Source: Nitrospirillum amazonense (GTDB taxonomy: Bacteria; Pseudomonadota; Alphaproteobacteria; Azospirillales; Azospirillaceae). From it: a stretch of 64,000 nucleotides of DNA. The stretch is from positions 248,001-312,000 of the forward strand of contig NZ_VITV01000006.1 of NCBI RefSeq assembly GCF_007828035.1, written 5' to 3'. Shown piece by piece: positions 42,057 to 50,732 of this stretch (position 1 is its first letter; every line of letters starts with the position of its first letter). The position numbers and the translations under genes were made by a program. The notes under the pieces are model-generated. The model worked only from the letters and a program-made list of their open reading frames with translations, was not told the DNA's origin and did not search any database.

Positions 42057-43130
42057 ATGGGGAATGACGCCCGGAAACCGACGATCATCGACGTCGCCCG
42101 TGAATCCGGGGTTTCCATCAAGACCGTGTCGCGCGTGCTGAACGGCGAGCCTTACGTCAACCGCGCCACCTTGGACAAGGTGATGAAGGCCATCCATGAC
42201 CTGGGCTATCACCCCAACATGTCGGCGCGCACGCTGGCCGGCAAACGATCCTATCTGCTGGGCCACCTCTACGGCGACCCCGCCGGCCCCTACACCATGG
42301 AAATCCAGGTGGGACTGCTGAACCGCTGCCGCGCCCGGGGCTATCACCTGCTGATCGAGGAGATCGACTATCGCGGCCAAGATGTGGAACGGCGGGTGCG
42401 CGCCGTGCTGGACTGGCTGCGCCCCGACGGCGTGGTGCTGACCGCCCCCATCACCGACGAGCCGCGCGTGCTGTCGGTCCTGACGGAAAGCGGCATACCC
42501 CTGGTGCGGGTGACGGCGGAAAGCGGCGGCGACACCTTCTCCTCCGTCTGGATCGACGAGCGGCAGGCGGCGGCCGCCCTGACCCGCCACCTGCTGTCGC
42601 TGGGCCACCGCCGCATCGGCCTGATCAAGGGCCCCGCCAACCACGGCGCCACCGAGCGCCGCCACCTGGGCTATCGCGACGCGCTGGCGGAGCTGGGCAT
42701 CGCCGAGGATCCGGACCTGATCGAGCAGGGCGCCTTCACCTTCCCCTCCGCCCTACCCTGCGCCGAGCGGCTGCTGAGTTTGCCGGAGCCGCCCACCGCC
42801 ATCTTCGCCTGCAATGACGAGATGGCGGCCGCCGTCATCGTCGTGGCCCAGGCGCGGGGCCTGAGCTTGCCCGACGACCTGTCAGTGGCCGGCTTCGACG
42901 ATTGCCCCATTGCCAGCATGACCTGGCCGCCGCTAACCACCGTGCGCCAGCCCATGCGCAAGCTGGGGGAGGAGGCGGCGGATCTGCTGATCTCCCGCCT
43001 CATGGAACGCCCGCGCGGCGACGCCACCGTGCCCCACCGGCTGGTATCGCATGACCTGGTGGTGCGTGCCTCCACCGCCCGGCCAAAAGCGCAGAACCCG
43101 GCGCGCCGCCGCACCAGGAAGGCGGGCTAG
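42057..43130 (+). CDS. LacI-family transcriptional regulator
   Basis: A 357-residue regulator. The LacI helix-turn-helix is at residues 9-30 (PTIIDVARESGVSIKTVSRVLNGE, in part) with hinge helix MSARTLAGKRS near residue 60, followed by a periplasmic-binding-protein-like effector domain (GHLYGDPAGPYTMEIQVGLL, CNDEMAAAVI, SVAGFDDCPIASMTWPPLTT, in part). ATG at 42057 has a GGGGAG site; the frame upstream to 41931 lacks one. It most likely represses the preceding TonB receptor through the palindrome at 38199-38214, with a sugar as inducer. Confidence 0.9.
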   Translation: MGNDARKPTIIDVARESGVSIKTVSRVLNGEPYVNRATLDKVMKAIHDLGYHPNMSARTLAGKRSYLLGHLYGDPAGPYTMEIQVGLLNRCRARGYHLLIEEIDYRGQDVERRVRAVLDWLRPDGVVLTAPITDEPRVLSVLTESGIPLVRVTAESGGDTFSSVWIDERQAAAALTRHLLSLGHRRIGLIKGPANHGATERRHLGYRDALAELGIAEDPDLIEQGAFTFPSALPCAERLLSLPEPPTAIFACNDEMAAAVIVVAQARGLSLPDDLSVAGFDDCPIASMTWPPLTTVRQPMRKLGEEAADLLISRLMERPRGDATVPHRLVSHDLVVRASTARPKAQNPARRRTRKAG

Positions 43131-43219
43131 GACCAGCCGCGTCAGCAGCCGGCCCCACAAGTGAATGATCGGTTCAGGGCGATGACGTTCGGAACGCTTG
43201 CGCATGGTGCGCGCCGGCC

Positions 43220-43247
43220 ATACACTGAACCACATGGTTCAGTGTAT
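43220..43247. promoter_or_regulatory. Long palindrome over the ArsR start codon, candidate autoregulatory operator
   Basis: ATACACTGAACC and GGTTCAGTGTAT form perfect 12-base arms around a 4-base spacer. The ATG of the ArsR gene (43234) lies in the centre. Binding would block both transcription and translation initiation. Confidence 0.65.
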
Positions 43248-43590
43248 AAATCCTCCCCTCGACCTCTCGTTCGCGGCGCTATCCGATGCGACCCGCCGCG
43301 GGATCATCGATCAGCTTGGCCGCGGGGACGCGTCGATCACCAGTCTCGCCGACCAATTCCGGATGACGCTGACCGGCATGAAGAAGCACATCCAGGTTCT
43401 GGAGCGGGCGGGGCTCGTCATCACGCGGAAGGTCGGACGGGTAAGGACCTGCGCGCTTGGAAAACGCGGCCTGGCGGCGGAGGCCGAGTGGATCGAGACC
43501 CACCGCAAGCTCTTCGAGGCGCGCTTCGACGCCTTGGACGAGATCATCAGTGAGATGAAACGGGAGGAAAGCGATGACTCAGCACGGTGA
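43234..43590 (+). CDS. ArsR-family winged-helix regulator
   Basis: A 118-residue regulator of the ArsR group that usually pairs with SRPBCC/AHSA1 proteins: FAALSDATRRGIIDQLGRGDAS, then SITSLADQFRMTLTGMKKHIQVLERAGLV (recognition helix MTLTGMKKHIQVLE). The metal-binding cysteine motif of ArsR/SmtB sensors is absent. It probably represses itself and the downstream SRPBCC gene, whose start lies inside its 3' end (17-base overlap). The ATG at 43234 is chosen because the domain starts there; the frame to 43198 has no better site. Confidence 0.88.
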   Translation: MVQCINPPLDLSFAALSDATRRGIIDQLGRGDASITSLADQFRMTLTGMKKHIQVLERAGLVITRKVGRVRTCALGKRGLAAEAEWIETHRKLFEARFDALDEIISEMKREESDDSAR

Positions 43591-44065
43591 CAACCCCACG
43601 TCAGTCGAGCGCAGGGGCGATCGCGAACTGGTCGTGACGCGGACATTCGACGCGCCGCCGAGCGTGGTTTACAGGGCGTGGAGCCAGCCGGAGCTGTTCC
43701 GGCGTTGGTGGATGCCGAAATCGGTGCCTGGCATTTCTCTCGTATCGTGCGAGCTGGACGTGCGTACCGGCGGAAAGTATCGCCTGGAATTCGCCGCCGG
43801 CGGCTCGGACACCATGGCCTTCTACGGCAAGTATATCGAGGTGGTGCCCAACGAGCGCATCGTCTGGACCAACGACGAGGGCGAAGAGGGCGCGATCACC
43901 ACCGTGACTTTTCAGGACCTGGGCGGAAAGACGCTGCTGACTTTCCACGAAGCCTATCCGTCCAAGGAGGCGCTTGAGGAAGCGCTGCAGGGCTCGGCGG
44001 CGGCACTGCCGGAGCAGCTGGCGCAGCTGGGCGACCTGCTTGCCGGCACGGGCGATCTGCCCTAA
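43574..44065 (+). CDS. SRPBCC/AHSA1-type START-like protein
   Basis: A 163-residue protein with the AHSA1 pattern: LVVTRTFDAPPSVVYRAWSQPELFRRWW near the N-terminus (in part FDAPPSVVYRAWSQPELF), GGKYRLEF, YIEVVPNERIVWT and TLLTFHEAYPSKEALEEAL. The helix-grip fold has a hydrophobic cavity for a small ligand. It is coupled to the upstream ArsR gene. Such pairs are common but their ligands are mostly unknown. It overlaps the convergent ABC ATPase gene by four bases. Confidence 0.87.
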   Translation: MTQHGDNPTSVERRGDRELVVTRTFDAPPSVVYRAWSQPELFRRWWMPKSVPGISLVSCELDVRTGGKYRLEFAAGGSDTMAFYGKYIEVVPNERIVWTNDEGEEGAITTVTFQDLGGKTLLTFHEAYPSKEALEEALQGSAAALPEQLAQLGDLLAGTGDLP

Positions 44066-44757
44066 CGGGCCAGGTCACGCAAGGCCGCCACGGTGGCGGC
44101 CGCCAGCGCGGGATCGGTGCGGACCCCGGGTGGCACCGCCTGGTCGAACAGCAGGCGGGCGGGCCCGGGTGAGAGCACCAGCACGCGATGGGCCAGGGCC
44201 ACCGCCTCCGCCAGGTCGTGGGTGATCAGCAGCGTGGGCACAGGCCGGCGCAGGAGCTGTTCCGCCAGGACGGCGCGGGCCAGGCGCTGGTTGCCCTCAT
44301 CCAGGGAGGCGAAGGGCTCGTCCAGCAGCAGGGCCTGGGCATCCACCGCCAGGGCGCGGGCCAGCGCCAGGCGCCGCGCCATGCCCAAGGACAGTTGCGA
44401 GGCCCAGACGTCCGCCTGGGCCGCCAGGCCCAAGCGCTCCAGCAGCCGCTCGCCCTCCGCCGGGTCGGCACCGGCCAGGGCCAGGTTCTGCCGCACGGTG
44501 CGCCAGGGCAGCAGGCGGGGCTGCTGGAAAACGACACCCAGGTTGGGCACCGGGCGCGCGCCCTCCCCGCTCCACCGCACGGTGCCCGTAACCTCGCGGT
44601 CCAACCCGGCCACCAGGCGCAGCAGCGTGCTCTTGCCACAGCCGGAGGGGCCGACCACGGCCGTCACCTCACCCTCGTCCAGGCTGAAGGCCAGGCCGCC
44701 CAGCACCGGCCGGCCGGCCAGGCGCTTCTCACGGATATCGACGATGAGCCGGGTCAT
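44062..44757 (-). CDS. ABC transporter ATP-binding protein, nitrate/sulfonate/taurine type
   Basis: A 231-residue ATPase: Walker A GPSGCGKST near residue 37, Q-loop VFQQPRLLPWRTV, Walker B ALLLDEPFASLD and H-loop LLITHDLAEAVALAHRV. The ABC signature is degenerate (LSLGMARRLALARAL instead of LSGGQ). It is short, close to the minimum for SsuB/TauB proteins. The ATG overlaps the stop of the permease gene by four bases. The long open frame upstream is permease/binding-protein shadow. Confidence 0.88.
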   Translation of the reverse strand: MTRLIVDIREKRLAGRPVLGGLAFSLDEGEVTAVVGPSGCGKSTLLRLVAGLDREVTGTVRWSGEGARPVPNLGVVFQQPRLLPWRTVRQNLALAGADPAEGERLLERLGLAAQADVWASQLSLGMARRLALARALAVDAQALLLDEPFASLDEGNQRLARAVLAEQLLRRPVPTLLITHDLAEAVALAHRVLVLSPGPARLLFDQAVPPGVRTDPALAAATVAALRDLAR

Positions 44758-45521
44758 GACACTCTCCACCGCGCCGCTCGGCGTTCCAGCGGCTGCAGGG
44801 CTGCCCATTCGATGACCTGGACGATGAGGATGAAGGCCAGGGCGTAGGCCAGGATGTGGGCCACGTCGAACAGCTGGAAATAGACCTGAATCTGGAAGCC
44901 GACGCCGTCGCTGCGGCCCAGCAGCTCCACCACCAGCACGATCTTCCAGATCAGCGCCAGGCCGGAGCGGGTGGCGGCGAACAGGTAAGGCAGCAGCTGC
45001 GGCAGCACGATATGGCGCAGGGTGGCCGCGCGGCCGTAGCGGAAGACCCGCCCCATCTCCAGCAACTCCGCGTCCAGGGCCCGCACGCCCTCGCGTACGG
45101 TGACGGCGGTGGTGGGCAGCTTGTTCAGCGCCACAGCCGTGATGGCCGCCGCCTCCGTCAGGCCGAACCACACGTAGAGCAGGACGATCAGCACCAGGGC
45201 CGGCAGGTTCAGCAGCAACAGCAGCGCACTGTCCAGCCACAGGTCCACCGTGCGCCACCAGCCCATGGCCAGGCCCAGCGCCGTGCCCGCCCCCATGGCC
45301 AGCAGGAAGGACACCGCCACCCGGGCCAAGGTGATGCCGACATGGTGGGGTAAGGCGCCCGACGCCGTCTCCCGCGCCATGACGGCCAGCACGGTGGAGG
45401 CCGGCGGCGCCAGGGGGCTGGCCGCCAGCCGCCCCGCCGCCTCCCACACCAGCAGCAGGACCAGGACGGACAGCGCGCGGATCAGCCAGGCCCGGCCCCG
45501 GCCTGCCGCCTCCCGACTCAC
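44754..45521 (-). CDS. ABC transporter permease, nitrate/sulfonate/taurine type
   Basis: A 255-residue permease of the BPD inner-membrane family with about six membrane segments and the EAA loop DAELLEMGRVFRYGRAATLRHIVLPQLLPYL (key part EMGRVFRYGRAATLRHIVLP). The GTG start at 45521 overlaps the stop of the binding-protein gene (GTGA). The longer frame to 45743 reads as low-complexity shadow and is excluded. It forms one transporter with its two neighbours. Confidence 0.87.
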   Translation of the reverse strand: MSREAAGRGRAWLIRALSVLVLLLVWEAAGRLAASPLAPPASTVLAVMARETASGALPHHVGITLARVAVSFLLAMGAGTALGLAMGWWRTVDLWLDSALLLLLNLPALVLIVLLYVWFGLTEAAAITAVALNKLPTTAVTVREGVRALDAELLEMGRVFRYGRAATLRHIVLPQLLPYLFAATRSGLALIWKIVLVVELLGRSDGVGFQIQVYFQLFDVAHILAYALAFILIVQVIEWAALQPLERRAARWRVS

Positions 45522-46522
45522 CAAGATTGCGTCGCCTGCCAGAAGGTACCGGCCGGCAGCACGTCGCCACCGCCGCCCACCAGCGCCGGTCCGCCCACCG
45601 AGGCCAGCACCTGGTACAGCTGGGCGGCGGCCTCTTGTTCCGCCGCCCCCCAGTGGCGGGGAATGCCGCGCCGGTACCAGTCGCGCAAGGCGTCGAACTC
45701 CGCGTCGCTGCCGGCGTCGGCCAGAGGGCGCAGCTTGGGCCATTCCGCCTCATCCTTGACCAGCAGGTCGCGCGCCTGGCGGCTGGCGGCGATGAAGCCC
45801 TCCAGCACGGCGCTGTTGGCCTTGGCCCAGCGTTCGGAGAAGACGTAGCCCACCATGGGCGGCGTCCCCTGGACGCCCAGCCCGGTCACCGCGTCCTCAA
45901 CCGTCAGCAGGCGGCGTTGCCCGGCCGCCTGACCCTTGGCGGCGAAGGGCCAATAGGTCAGCAGGGCGTCCAGCCGGCCGACCGCCAGCGCGTTGGCCAG
46001 CAGGGGTGGTGCGCCGAAGGTTTTCTCCGCCGTCCGGTCCAGGTCGATGCCGACCTGGCGCTGGGCATAGGCGCGCAGGATCAGCCAGTTCTTGTCCAGC
46101 GCGCCGCCGGCGATGCCCAGGCGGCGGCCCGGCAGATCGGGCACCGTGGCCACTGGCCCCTGCGCCGGGGCCATCAACGCGCCAGCGGAATTGGAAAAGG
46201 GGATGAAGGTCCAGTCGCCGCCGCCCGATCCTTCCTGGGTCGTCCGCTGCCGCGCCACCCACAGCCAATCCACGGCGATGGTGTCCACCTGGCCCGCCTG
46301 CAGCGCCACCTGTGTCGCCTGGCCGGTGGCGAATTCCTGGGGGATGATCGCCAGGCCGTGGGCCGCGTCCAGCCCGTGGCGGCGGATGACGTCCAGTTCC
46401 CACGACACGGTGCCATAGCGCAGGATGCCGACACGCAAAGCCGGCGCACCCGCGGCCCGGACCCGCATGGGCACCGAGGCGGCAAGCCCCGTAGCCATCA
46501 GGCGGCGGCGTGTCATGGTCAT
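45518..46522 (-). CDS. ABC transporter substrate-binding protein, nitrate/sulfonate/taurine type
   Basis: A 334-residue SsuA/TauA-like protein. The N-terminus MTMTRRRLMATGLAASVPM resembles a Tat-type signal (TRRRLMATG), cleaved near VRAAG. The mature part has LRVGILRYGTVSWELDVI, GQATQVALQAGQVDTIAVDWLWV (in part) and VGYVFSERWAKAN. The ligand cannot be assigned: sulfonates, nitrate and thiamine precursors are all handled by this family. ATG at 46522 chosen; a TTG at 46534 is an alternative. It is first of a three-gene minus-strand operon diverging from the PQQ-associated operon. Confidence 0.85.
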   Translation of the reverse strand: MTMTRRRLMATGLAASVPMRVRAAGAPALRVGILRYGTVSWELDVIRRHGLDAAHGLAIIPQEFATGQATQVALQAGQVDTIAVDWLWVARQRTTQEGSGGGDWTFIPFSNSAGALMAPAQGPVATVPDLPGRRLGIAGGALDKNWLILRAYAQRQVGIDLDRTAEKTFGAPPLLANALAVGRLDALLTYWPFAAKGQAAGQRRLLTVEDAVTGLGVQGTPPMVGYVFSERWAKANSAVLEGFIAASRQARDLLVKDEAEWPKLRPLADAGSDAEFDALRDWYRRGIPRHWGAAEQEAAAQLYQVLASVGGPALVGGGGDVLPAGTFWQATQSW

Positions 46523-46534
46523 GGGGACATCCAA

Positions 46535-46787
46535 ATCGGGGCATCCTCCGCGCCCGGCCGGGGTGCCGGACCCAGTTCAATCCTGGGTTGTCCATGGCCC
46601 TGGGCTGTTCCTAGCTTCGAACGCCATTATCGGGCCGCCGGCTTCACCCCTGTCAACCCGGGCCCTCTACGACTATAGAATGAGACAGCGCGCTGATTTC
46701 CGGCCCTGATTTCCTATGGCGGCCCCGGATGGCCCGGGCCATTATCGGTCGGCGGTCCCTGGTCTGACGTTTAAGGAGACGGCGGAG
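46535..46787. other. 253-base divergent region between the two ABC operons
   Basis: It contains a 14-base palindrome ATGGCCCGGGCCAT (46729-46742) and two CTGATTTCC direct repeats (46693 and 46706) upstream of the PQQ-associated operon. Either could be a regulator site. No convincing sigma-70 promoter was recognised. Confidence 0.35.
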
Positions 46788-48050
46788 ATGCCCAACCGCC
46801 GCCATGGCCTGATAGGCGTGTATCCCATAGGCGTGCTTCTTTCCGGCCTGCTGCTGGCCGGACAGGTGGCGCATGCCGCCCCGCCTGCGGCAAAGCCCGC
46901 CACCGTTGCGCCCAAGCCGGATGCGAAGCCCGACCCCGTCGCCAACATCGCCTATCTGGCGCTGGTGCAGAAGCGGGTGCTGCCGCAAAGCTTCCTGGAC
47001 CAGCCACCGGAGGACGAGGGCGTGCAAGGCGCCCGCCTGGGCTTGGCCGACAACATCACTACCGGCCGCTTCATCCACCAGGCCTATCACCTGGAAGAGG
47101 CGCTGGAGCCCGATGCCGACGCCGTGATTGCCGCCTTCAAGCGGCTGGTGGCCCAAGGCTACCGCGCCTTCGTCACCGACGTGCCGGCCGACCTGCTGCT
47201 GCGCCTGGCCGACCTGGCCGAAGCCAAGGACGCCACGCTGCTGGACGCCACCAGCACCGACGACGCCCTGCGCGGTGAGCAGTGCCGGCGCAACATCCTG
47301 CACCTGCTGCCCAGCCGCGCCATGTTGGCCGACGCCCTGATGCAATACCTGACCATCAAGAACTGGCGCGACATCCTGCTGGTGGCGGGCCCCAACCCCG
47401 AGGACAAGCTGTATGCCGACGCGCTGCGCAAATCGGCGCGCAAATTCCGCCTGAAGATCGTGGCGGACAAGCCTTGGACCTATGACCCCGGCGCCCGGCG
47501 CACCGACACCGGCCACTACGCCATCGGGGCCGAGGTGGCGCGCTTCACCCAAGGCATCAAGTACGACGTGCTGGTGGTGGCGGATGAGGGCGACAATTTC
47601 GGCGATGACCTGGGCTATCGCGCCACCGATCCCCGGCCCGTGGCCGGCACCCAGGGCCTGGTGCCCGCCGCCTGGGCCCGCCCCTTCGAGCAATGGGGCG
47701 CCACGCAACTGCAGGCGCGTTTCCTGAGGCAGGCCGGCCGCTGGATGACGGAGCGGGACTACGGCGCCTGGATGGCGGTGCGCGCCCTGGGCGAGGCCGC
47801 TACCCGGGGCGGCAGCGTGGAAGGGGCGGCCATGACCGCCTACCTGCGCAAGCCCGAGTTCGAACTGGCGGCCTTCAAGGGTGCGCGGCTCAGCTTCCGC
47901 GCCTGGGACGGACAACTGCGCCAGCCGGTGCTGCTGGCCGACGCGCGGTCGCTGGTGTCGGTCTCGCCGCAGCCAGGCTTCCTGCATGAGACATCGGAAC
48001 TGGACACGCTGGGTCCCGACCAGCCGGAGACGACATGCCATCCACGTTGA
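46788..48050 (+). CDS. PQQ-dependent-catabolism-associated ABC substrate-binding protein
   Basis: A 420-residue exported protein with a signal segment (GVYPIGVLLSGLLLAGQVAHA). It is a branched-chain-amino-acid-type binding protein of the TIGR03863-like subgroup that accompanies quinoprotein alcohol oxidation: PPEDEGVQGARLGLADNITTGRF, VTDVPADLL, LLVAGPNPEDKLYADALR, VVADEGDNFGDDLGYRATDPRPVAGTQGL (each in part). The ATG at 46788 has a GGAG site. The gene leads an operon with a beta-propeller protein, ABC ATPase, permease and a small exported protein. Its ligand is unknown. Confidence 0.85.
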   Translation: MPNRRHGLIGVYPIGVLLSGLLLAGQVAHAAPPAAKPATVAPKPDAKPDPVANIAYLALVQKRVLPQSFLDQPPEDEGVQGARLGLADNITTGRFIHQAYHLEEALEPDADAVIAAFKRLVAQGYRAFVTDVPADLLLRLADLAEAKDATLLDATSTDDALRGEQCRRNILHLLPSRAMLADALMQYLTIKNWRDILLVAGPNPEDKLYADALRKSARKFRLKIVADKPWTYDPGARRTDTGHYAIGAEVARFTQGIKYDVLVVADEGDNFGDDLGYRATDPRPVAGTQGLVPAAWARPFEQWGATQLQARFLRQAGRWMTERDYGAWMAVRALGEAATRGGSVEGAAMTAYLRKPEFELAAFKGARLSFRAWDGQLRQPVLLADARSLVSVSPQPGFLHETSELDTLGPDQPETTCHPR

Positions 48051-49132
48051 TGCTTGCGGCCTTTAATCGCATCCGATCAAAGGCCCCCTCAAACGCCGGG
48101 TGCCCCCAGCCGGGGGCTTGGCTCCCTCGCGTTTCAGTCCGCTCCGCTCCCCAAAACGCTGCGGGGCCGGCAGTCGCCGGCCTGTTGCTCGCGATGGGCC
48201 TGCTATTGGCCACCACCCCCGCGATGGCCGAGCGGCTGCTGGTGTCCAATGAGAAGGACAACACCATCACGGTGGTGGACGCCGGTACCCTGGCCGTCGT
48301 CAAGACGGTGAAGGTGGGCGCCCGGCCGCGCGGCATCGCCCTGTCCAAGGACGGCAAGTCTCTCTACATCTGCACCAGCGACGCCGACCATATCGAGGTG
48401 CTGGATCTGGCCAGCCTGACGGTCAGCCGCACCCTGCCCAGCGGCCCGGACCCGGAGCTGTTCACCCTCAGCCCCGACGGCAAGACGCTGTACGTGTCCA
48501 ACGAGAACGACAACATGGTGTCGGTGCTGGACATTGCCGCCGGCCGCATCGTCACCGAGATCCCCGTGGGGGTGGAGCCCGAGGGCATGGGCATCAGCCC
48601 GGACGGCAAGATCCTGGTGAACACGTCGGAAACCACCAGCATGGCCCATTTCATCGACACGCAGAGCCATGAGGTGCTGGCCAACGTGCTGGTGGGCAGC
48701 CGGCCGCGCGTGGCGCAATGGACCAAGGACGGGTCGCTGGTGTGGGTGTCGGCCGAGGTGGGTGGCACCGTCAGCGTCATCGATTCCGCCCAGCGCAAGG
48801 TCATCCAGACCATCCGTTTCGACATTCCGGGCGTGCCGAAGGAATCCATCCAGCCCGTGGGCATCCAGTTGACCGCCGATGGCACCACCGCGTTCGTGGC
48901 GCTGGGCCCCGCCAACCGCATCGCCGTCATCGACACCCACAGCTACCAGGTCAAGAAGTACCTGCTGGTGGGCCAGCGGGTGTGGAACCTGGCCTTCTCC
49001 GGCGACGGCAAGCGGCTGTACACCACCAACGGCGTCAGCAACGACCTGTCGGTCATCGACGTTGACGCGCTGAAGGTGGTGAAGTCGGTGCCGGTGGGCC
49101 GCCTGCCCTGGGGCGTGGTGGTGGCGCCGTGA
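48035..49132 (+). CDS. PQQ-associated YVTN-type beta-propeller protein
   Basis: A 365-residue protein with about seven YVTN-type blades (LLVSNEKDNTITVVD, LYICTSDADHIEVLD, LYVSNENDNMVSVLD, LYTTNGVSNDLSVIDVD), the TIGR03866-like component of PQQ-dependent catabolism clusters; it acts in the periplasm. The start at 48035 has a GGAGACGAC site and overlaps the previous gene by 16 bases. The first 40 residues before the hydrophobic signal core (AVAGLLLAMGLLLATTPAMA) look non-conserved and are encoded by a repeat-like stretch with a hairpin at 48102-48117, so the true start may be later. Confidence 0.83.
   Translation: MPSTLMLAAFNRIRSKAPSNAGCPQPGAWLPRVSVRSAPQNAAGPAVAGLLLAMGLLLATTPAMAERLLVSNEKDNTITVVDAGTLAVVKTVKVGARPRGIALSKDGKSLYICTSDADHIEVLDLASLTVSRTLPSGPDPELFTLSPDGKTLYVSNENDNMVSVLDIAAGRIVTEIPVGVEPEGMGISPDGKILVNTSETTSMAHFIDTQSHEVLANVLVGSRPRVAQWTKDGSLVWVSAEVGGTVSVIDSAQRKVIQTIRFDIPGVPKESIQPVGIQLTADGTTAFVALGPANRIAVIDTHSYQVKKYLLVGQRVWNLAFSGDGKRLYTTNGVSNDLSVIDVDALKVVKSVPVGRLPWGVVVAP
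48102..48117 (+). repeat. REP-like hairpin inside the beta-propeller leader
   Basis: GCCCCC-AGCC-GGGGGC forms a 6-base-pair stem within a stretch that translates to low-quality sequence before the signal peptide. It resembles a short interspersed palindromic element inserted at a gene junction. No second copy was recognised by eye. Confidence 0.35.
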
Positions 49133-49914
49133 CGCCAGCCCCCCAAGTCACCACCGCGGCGCTTGACGTTTCCGGCCTCAGCCACGCCTTCGGACCACGC
49201 CAAGTCCTGCGCGACGTGGGCTTCAGCCTGGCCCCCGGCGACTTCACCGTGCTGCTGGGCCTGAACGGGGCCGGCAAGACCACGCTGTTCGCCCTGATCA
49301 CCCGCCTGTACCACAGCCGGCAGGGGCGCATCGCTGTCTTCGGCCACGACATCCGCCGCCAGCCTTCCGCCGCCTTGGCCGCCATGGGTGTAGTGTTCCA
49401 GCAGCCCACCCTGGACCTGGACCTGACGGTGCGGCAGAACCTCGCCTATCACGCCAGCCTGCACGGCCTGGCCGGCTCCCGCGCCCGCATCCGCATTGAG
49501 GAGGAGCTGGAGCGCGTGGGCCTGGCCGACCGGCGGGACACCCGGGTGCGCCAGCTGTCCGGCGGCCAGCGGCGGCGGGTGGAATTGGCCCGCGCCCTGG
49601 TGCACGACCCGGCCCTGCTGCTGCTGGATGAGCCCACCGTGGGCCTGGACATCGAAAGCCGCCGCTTCCTGATCGACCATGTCCGCCACCTGTGCCGCAG
49701 CCGGGACATGGCCGTGCTGTGGGCCACCCATCTGATCGACGAGGCGGACGACACCGCCAAGGTCATCGTGCTGCACCAGGGCCAGGTACTGGACCAGGGG
49801 CCCGTGCCCCAGGTGACCGCCCGCGCCGGCGTGCCCACCCTGCGCGCCGCCTTCGACACCCTGACACGTCAGCATCAAGGGACACCTCAGCATCAAGAGG
49901 GGGCCGCGCGATGA
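49129..49914 (+). CDS. PQQ-associated ABC transporter ATP-binding protein
   Basis: A 261-residue ATPase: Walker A GLNGAGKTT near residue 45, Q-loop VVFQQPTLDLDLTV, signature LSGGQRRRVELARAL, Walker B LLLLDEPTVGLD and H-loop LWATHLIDEADD, all intact. It is of the drug/polysaccharide-export (NodI-like) kind found in PQQ clusters (TIGR03864-like). GTG start overlaps the beta-propeller stop by four bases. The C-terminal tail has a small duplication (QHQGTPQHQEG). Confidence 0.9.
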   Translation: MTPAPQVTTAALDVSGLSHAFGPRQVLRDVGFSLAPGDFTVLLGLNGAGKTTLFALITRLYHSRQGRIAVFGHDIRRQPSAALAAMGVVFQQPTLDLDLTVRQNLAYHASLHGLAGSRARIRIEEELERVGLADRRDTRVRQLSGGQRRRVELARALVHDPALLLLDEPTVGLDIESRRFLIDHVRHLCRSRDMAVLWATHLIDEADDTAKVIVLHQGQVLDQGPVPQVTARAGVPTLRAAFDTLTRQHQGTPQHQEGAAR

Positions 49915-50717
49915 CCCCCATCCACTACGCCCGCTGCCTGGGCGGCATCGTGAAGCGCGAGGCGCTGCGCTGGACGCAGCAGCGCGGGCGCTTCTTTTCC
50001 GCCCTGGTGCGGCCGCTGGTGTGGCTGGCCATATTCGCGGCGGGATTCCACTTCGTCCTGGGCGTCTCCATCATCCCGCCCTATGAAACCTATATCCCGT
50101 ACGAGGTCTATATCGCCCCCGGCCTGCTGGCCATGATCCAGCTGTTCAACGGCATGCAAAGCTCCCTTTCCATGGTTTACGACCGGGAGATGGGCAGCAT
50201 GAAGACCCTGCTGGTCAGCCCCTTCCCCCGTTGGTTCCTGTTGACGGCCAAGCTGCTGGCCAGCGTGGTGGTGTCGGTGGTGCAGGCCTACATCTTCCTC
50301 GGCATCGCCTGGTTCTGGGAAATCGACCCGCCGCCGCTGGGCTATCTCTCGGTGCTGCCGGCCCTGATCCTGTCGGGCCTGATGCTGGGCGCGTTGGGCT
50401 TGGTTCTGTCGTCCTTCATCCGCCAGTTGGAGAATTTCGCCGGGGTGATGAACTTCGTCATCTTCCCCATGTTCTTCGCCTCCTCCGCCCTCTATCCGCT
50501 GTGGCGGGTGAAGGAAAGCAGCCTGACGCTGTACTGGATCTGCCAGGCCAACCCCTTCACCCACGCGACGGAGCTGATCCGCTTCGCGCTGTACGGCCAG
50601 ATGGCGCCGCTGTCGGCCGGGGTGGTGGCGGGGGCCACGCTGCTGTTCATGGTCCTGGCGGTCTGGGGCTACGACCCCGGCCGCGGCCTGCTGGCCCGCC
50701 GGGGCGGCGGTGAATAA
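49911..50717 (+). CDS. PQQ-associated ABC-2 type permease
   Basis: A 268-residue ABC-2 permease with about six membrane segments. Typical marks are RFFSALVRPLVWLAIFAAGF, YIAPGLLAMIQLFNGMQSSLSMVYDREMGSMKTLLVSP (in part DREMGSMKTLLVSPFPR) and NFVIFPMFFASSALYPL. It overlaps the ATPase gene by four bases (ATGA). Together they form an exporter-type transporter that accompanies quinoprotein-dependent oxidation. The ATG at 49911 is required by the coupling; the upstream frame is shadow. Confidence 0.88.
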   Translation: MTPIHYARCLGGIVKREALRWTQQRGRFFSALVRPLVWLAIFAAGFHFVLGVSIIPPYETYIPYEVYIAPGLLAMIQLFNGMQSSLSMVYDREMGSMKTLLVSPFPRWFLLTAKLLASVVVSVVQAYIFLGIAWFWEIDPPPLGYLSVLPALILSGLMLGALGLVLSSFIRQLENFAGVMNFVIFPMFFASSALYPLWRVKESSLTLYWICQANPFTHATELIRFALYGQMAPLSAGVVAGATLLFMVLAVWGYDPGRGLLARRGGGE

Positions 50718-50732
50718 GGAAGGGTCTTGCCC

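Noticed and set aside
46729-46742. 14-base palindrome ATGGCCCGGGCCAT as an operator
   Set aside because: Pure GC-rich palindromes of this length arise easily by chance here, and no second copy or matching regulator was seen.
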